Shown in pieces: positions 62,010-64,000 of a DNA stretch of 64,000 nucleotides. The notes under the pieces are model-generated. The model was not told the DNA's origin, made no database searches, and worked only from the letters and a program-made list of their open reading frames with translations. Location: NCBI GenBank assembly GCA_900769875.1, contig CAAGII010000160.1, forward strand, positions 87,926 through 151,925. Reading direction: 5' to 3'. The position numbers and the translations under genes are program-made. The DNA comes from Clostridia bacterium (lineage in GTDB: Bacteria > Bacillota > Clostridia > Christensenellales > Aristaeellaceae). Numbering within the stretch: the stretch's first letter is position 1; every line of letters starts with the position of its first letter.

Positions 62010-63278
62010 ATGCCTGATTTCATGAATCCTGCTCTATGGTTCCTTGTCGCGTCATTGGCGCTGTGTGTCGCATTGTCTGCTTATTTCTCATGCTCGGAGA
62101 CGGCGTTTTCTGCTGTGAATAAGATCAAGCTGAAAACCATGTCGCAGGAGGGGAATGCCCGTGCTGCACTTGCGCTGGAGCTTGCCGAGCAGTACGATCG
62201 TTTGCTGACGACCATTCTCATAGGCAATAATGTGGTCAATATCGCAGGTACGTCCATCGCGACCGTGCTGTTTACAGGATTGGTGGGCAATATGGGCGCT
62301 ACACTGTCCACTGTGGTGATGACGCTGCTGATCCTGCTTTTTGGCGAAATCTCGCCCAAGACGCTTGCCAAAGAGTCTCCTGAAGCCGTCGCGATCGCTG
62401 TCAGCAGCTCGCTGAAGCTGCTGATGGTGCTGCTTGCTCCGCTGGGCGCCTTGTTTGGTCTGTGGCGCAGACTTCTTTCCAGGGTTTTCAAGCCCTCGCA
62501 TGAGAACTCCTACATCGAGGCAGAACTCATGACCATGGTGGATACCGCAGAATCGGAAGGAGATATGGACGCGCATGAGAGCGAGCTGATCCGCTCCGCA
62601 ATTGAGTTTAACGATCAGGACGTTACCAATATCATGACGCCCCGTGTCGACATTACAGCGCTTGAGGATACTGCAACCATTGAGGATGCGGCGGCGCTCT
62701 TCCGCGAAACGCAGTTCTCCAGAATGCCGGTATACCATGAGGATATCGATCATGTCGTTGGCATTCTCCATGAAAAGGATCTGTATGCGGCGATCCATGA
62801 TGGCGTAACGGGCTTGACTTCCGTGATGCAGCGGCCGGTGTATGCGCCAAGCTCGCTAAAGGTCAGCAAACTGCTGAAAATGTTCCAATCCAGCAAGACG
62901 CATATGGTGGTAGTGCTGGACGAGTTTGGCGGCACAGAAGGTATTGTGACGATGGAGGATGCGCTCGAGGAGCTTGTGGGCGAGATTTATGATGAACACG
63001 ACGACGTGAATCAGGAGCTGACCACCATGGAGGATGGTTCACTGCTCGTAGATGGCAGCATGCAGCTCTCCGAGCTGTTAGAACGCTTCGATTTGCAAGA
63101 TACTTTTGAAGCCGATACTGTCGGCGGCTGGGTTGCCGAAGTACTGGAACGAATTCCCGATGCCGGCATGCAGTTTGACAGCTGCGGTCTGCATGGGCAG
63201 GTAGAAGCGATGGACAAGCGCCGCGTGACACAGGTACGAATCTGGCGCGATGTGAGCAGCGAAGAATCGAAAGCTTGA
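62010..63278 (+). CDS. CNNM/CorC (HlyC-like) Mg2+/Co2+ transporter
   Basis: From ATG 62010 (AAGGAAAGG upstream) the protein has 422 residues. The DUF21 membrane domain shows SACFSCSETAFSAVNKIKL-like text (YFSCSETAFSAVN) and ILIGNNVVNIAG. Two CBS domains follow (VTNIMTPRVDITAL; ILHEKDLY), then a CorC/HlyC C-terminal domain with DGSLLVDGSM. The family exports or regulates Mg2+. ATG 62022 is an alternative. It is followed by a very small membrane-protein gene after 15 bases. Confidence 0.93.
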   Translation: MPDFMNPALWFLVASLALCVALSAYFSCSETAFSAVNKIKLKTMSQEGNARAALALELAEQYDRLLTTILIGNNVVNIAGTSIATVLFTGLVGNMGATLSTVVMTLLILLFGEISPKTLAKESPEAVAIAVSSSLKLLMVLLAPLGALFGLWRRLLSRVFKPSHENSYIEAELMTMVDTAESEGDMDAHESELIRSAIEFNDQDVTNIMTPRVDITALEDTATIEDAAALFRETQFSRMPVYHEDIDHVVGILHEKDLYAAIHDGVTGLTSVMQRPVYAPSSLKVSKLLKMFQSSKTHMVVVLDEFGGTEGIVTMEDALEELVGEIYDEHDDVNQELTTMEDGSLLVDGSMQLSELLERFDLQDTFEADTVGGWVAEVLERIPDAGMQFDSCGLHGQVEAMDKRRVTQVRIWRDVSSEESKA

Positions 63279-63293
63279 TGGAGGAGTCTGGAA

Positions 63294-63410
63294 ATGAACA
63301 AGCGCAAGGAAAGCATCAAAAAGACGGCAACCCGGGTCATTTGTCTGGTTACAGCAGGGATTCTTGTACTGACCACGCTCATCGCAGCCCTGCTGAGCCA
63401 GATGTGGTAA
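63294..63410 (+). CDS. 38-residue single-span membrane peptide
   Basis: A short frame begins with GGAGGAG eight bases before its ATG and encodes MNKRKESIKKTATRVICL followed by a hydrophobic span (VTAGILVLTTLIAALL) and SQMW. The strong ribosome-binding site, the basic N-terminus with a single span, and the terminator directly after it argue for a real gene. It resembles in size and layout the Prli42/DUF4044-like micro-membrane proteins of Firmicutes, but no homology can be asserted. It is probably co-transcribed with the CNNM gene. Confidence 0.7.
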   Translation: MNKRKESIKKTATRVICLVTAGILVLTTLIAALLSQMW

Positions 63411-63419
63411 ACCGTTTTG

Positions 63420-63459
63420 AAAACCGAAGAGCAGGTCGAAGCCTGAACCTTCGGTTTTT
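63420..63459 (+). terminator. Terminator after the 38-residue gene
   Basis: AAAACCGAAG and CTTCGGTTTT form a perfect ten-base stem with an inner CAGG/CCTG pairing, ending in TTTTT. Confidence 0.92.
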
Positions 63460-63494
63460 CTATATGGAAGCAAGTGTCAAGGGAGGTGAACAGG

Positions 63495-63980
63495 AATGCG
63501 CAATCGGGGTCCGAATAGGGGTATCTCCATGGGGACGTTGCTTATGCTGATCCTCACAAGCGCCGTATGTGTGACGCTTGCGGTCGTTCTTCCACGCCTT
63601 CATGGAGAAGGCAATGTGATGATCGACGCGGGACGGGCTCTTGACGCTTTGTCGCTCACGGGATTTCAGCCGGGTCTGACCAGTATGCAGATGCAGGAGC
63701 CGACTGTAGCAACAGGAGTGCCCAGCACTGCCACACCGCTTCCTGTCATTACAGCATCTGCGCCTCCCGCTGTAACGCCCTATACTGGCAGCAGTGCGAC
63801 GCTTACCTTCAGCGGTACAGTTGCCATTGAAGACTCGTTGCGAAAAAGCTGCTACTACTCAGAATCTAAAAAGTATGATCTTGATGAAATCATGATCCTG
63901 CTCCGCGCGGATCTGAAAAGCGATCTGACAGTGATGCCGCTTGACAATCTGGTGGTATCCGGCGCCAAGGTATCCAACCT
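63495..63980 (+). CDS. CapA-like membrane-anchored protein, 3' end missing
   Basis: From ATG 63495 (GGAGGTGAACAGGA upstream) at least 162 codons run to the adapter at 63981. An N-terminal anchor (LLMLILTSAVCVTLAVVLP) is followed by a Pro/Thr/Ala-rich linker and the start of a domain: ATLTFSGTVAIEDSLRKS, later SDLTVMPLDNLVV. This matches the CapA phosphoesterase-like fold (poly-gamma-glutamate capsule family). The usual GD metal motif reads GT, so it may be catalytically atypical. Residues after KVSN in an unmasked translation are encoded by adapter. Confidence 0.65.
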
Positions 63981-64000
63981 AGATCGGAAGAGCACACGTC
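63981..64000 (+). other. Illumina TruSeq adapter sequence at contig end
   Basis: The final 20 bases begin AGATCGGAAGAGC and continue as the standard Illumina indexed-adapter sequence. They are an assembly artefact and should be trimmed. Confidence 0.97.

Noticed and set aside
1..64000. CRISPR arrays, tRNA or rRNA genes, insertion sequences
   Set aside because: Scanning by eye found no regularly spaced repeats, no cloverleaf with the TTCGA-type T-loop in spacers, and no transposase-like frame.

Overview
The window is a gene-dense stretch of roughly 55-60% GC chromosome from a low-GC-phylum-type (Firmicutes/Bacillota) organism, most likely a sporulating clostridium. The evidence is an L27 with the cleavable N-terminal leader plus its Prp protease, a CIRCE-controlled groESL, an IspH-ribosomal S1 fusion behind cmk and plsC, a HutP-family protein, spmA/spmB, a PdaB-like deacetylase, and strong Shine-Dalgarno sites before nearly every gene. 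The many glycoside hydrolases suggest a gut or rumen plant-polysaccharide user (inference). No rRNA, tRNA, CRISPR or transposase was seen. The last 20 bases match an Illumina adapter, so the right edge is a contig end and not genome sequence.

Layout. 0-5.7 kb (minus): DUF512 radical-SAM protein, der, plsY, lepA and a partial SLOG protein, read from one promoter. 5.9-11.4 kb (plus): a secreted phosphodiester glycosidase, an Lgt-like membrane protein and a SWIM/SNF2 helicase. 11.4-14.6 kb (minus): MATE transporter and DUF554 protein, then the rplU-prp-rpmA operon. 14.7-18.7 kb (minus): GH43 and LacZ-type GH2. 18.75-21.9 kb (plus): consensus promoter, cobalamin riboswitch and a three-gene BtuFCD-type ABC importer. 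21.9-26.8 kb (minus): MATE transporter and a large GH2 enzyme.

27.1-40.3 kb is a fructan/fructo-oligosaccharide locus. It contains a secreted LamG-GH32 enzyme (broken by a one-base frameshift), a secreted 722-residue three-module protein, a solute-binding protein, two CUT1 permeases, an intracellular GH32, a fructokinase and a LacI-family regulator. Palindromes of the form GTGAAACGTTTCAC lie just downstream of three of its promoters, and degenerate copies lie at the lacI promoter. These suggest a single local regulon. The importer lacks its own ATPase.

40.6-48.8 kb is mixed: LD-carboxypeptidase, DUF421/DUF4363 pair, metallophosphoesterase, FliB-like protein, AraC regulator, aldo/keto reductase, tandem-OB SSB and PdaB-like deacetylase. 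49.0-52.3 kb: groESL (minus) and mutY (plus). 52.3-58.2 kb: acyl-ACP thioesterase (minus), then spmAB, a hutP-like gene, cmk, plsC and ispH-rpsA (plus). 58.3-64 kb (plus): thiN, purC, a second phosphodiester glycosidase, a secreted MBL-fold protein, a CNNM/CorC transporter, a 38-residue membrane peptide and a truncated CapA-like protein.

The most interesting items are the operator-defined fructan regulon with its stand-alone triple-module protein, the riboswitch plus internal terminator in the B12 importer, a consensus promoter that runs straight into a terminator hairpin upstream of the fliB-like gene, and the HutP homologue placed before cmk.
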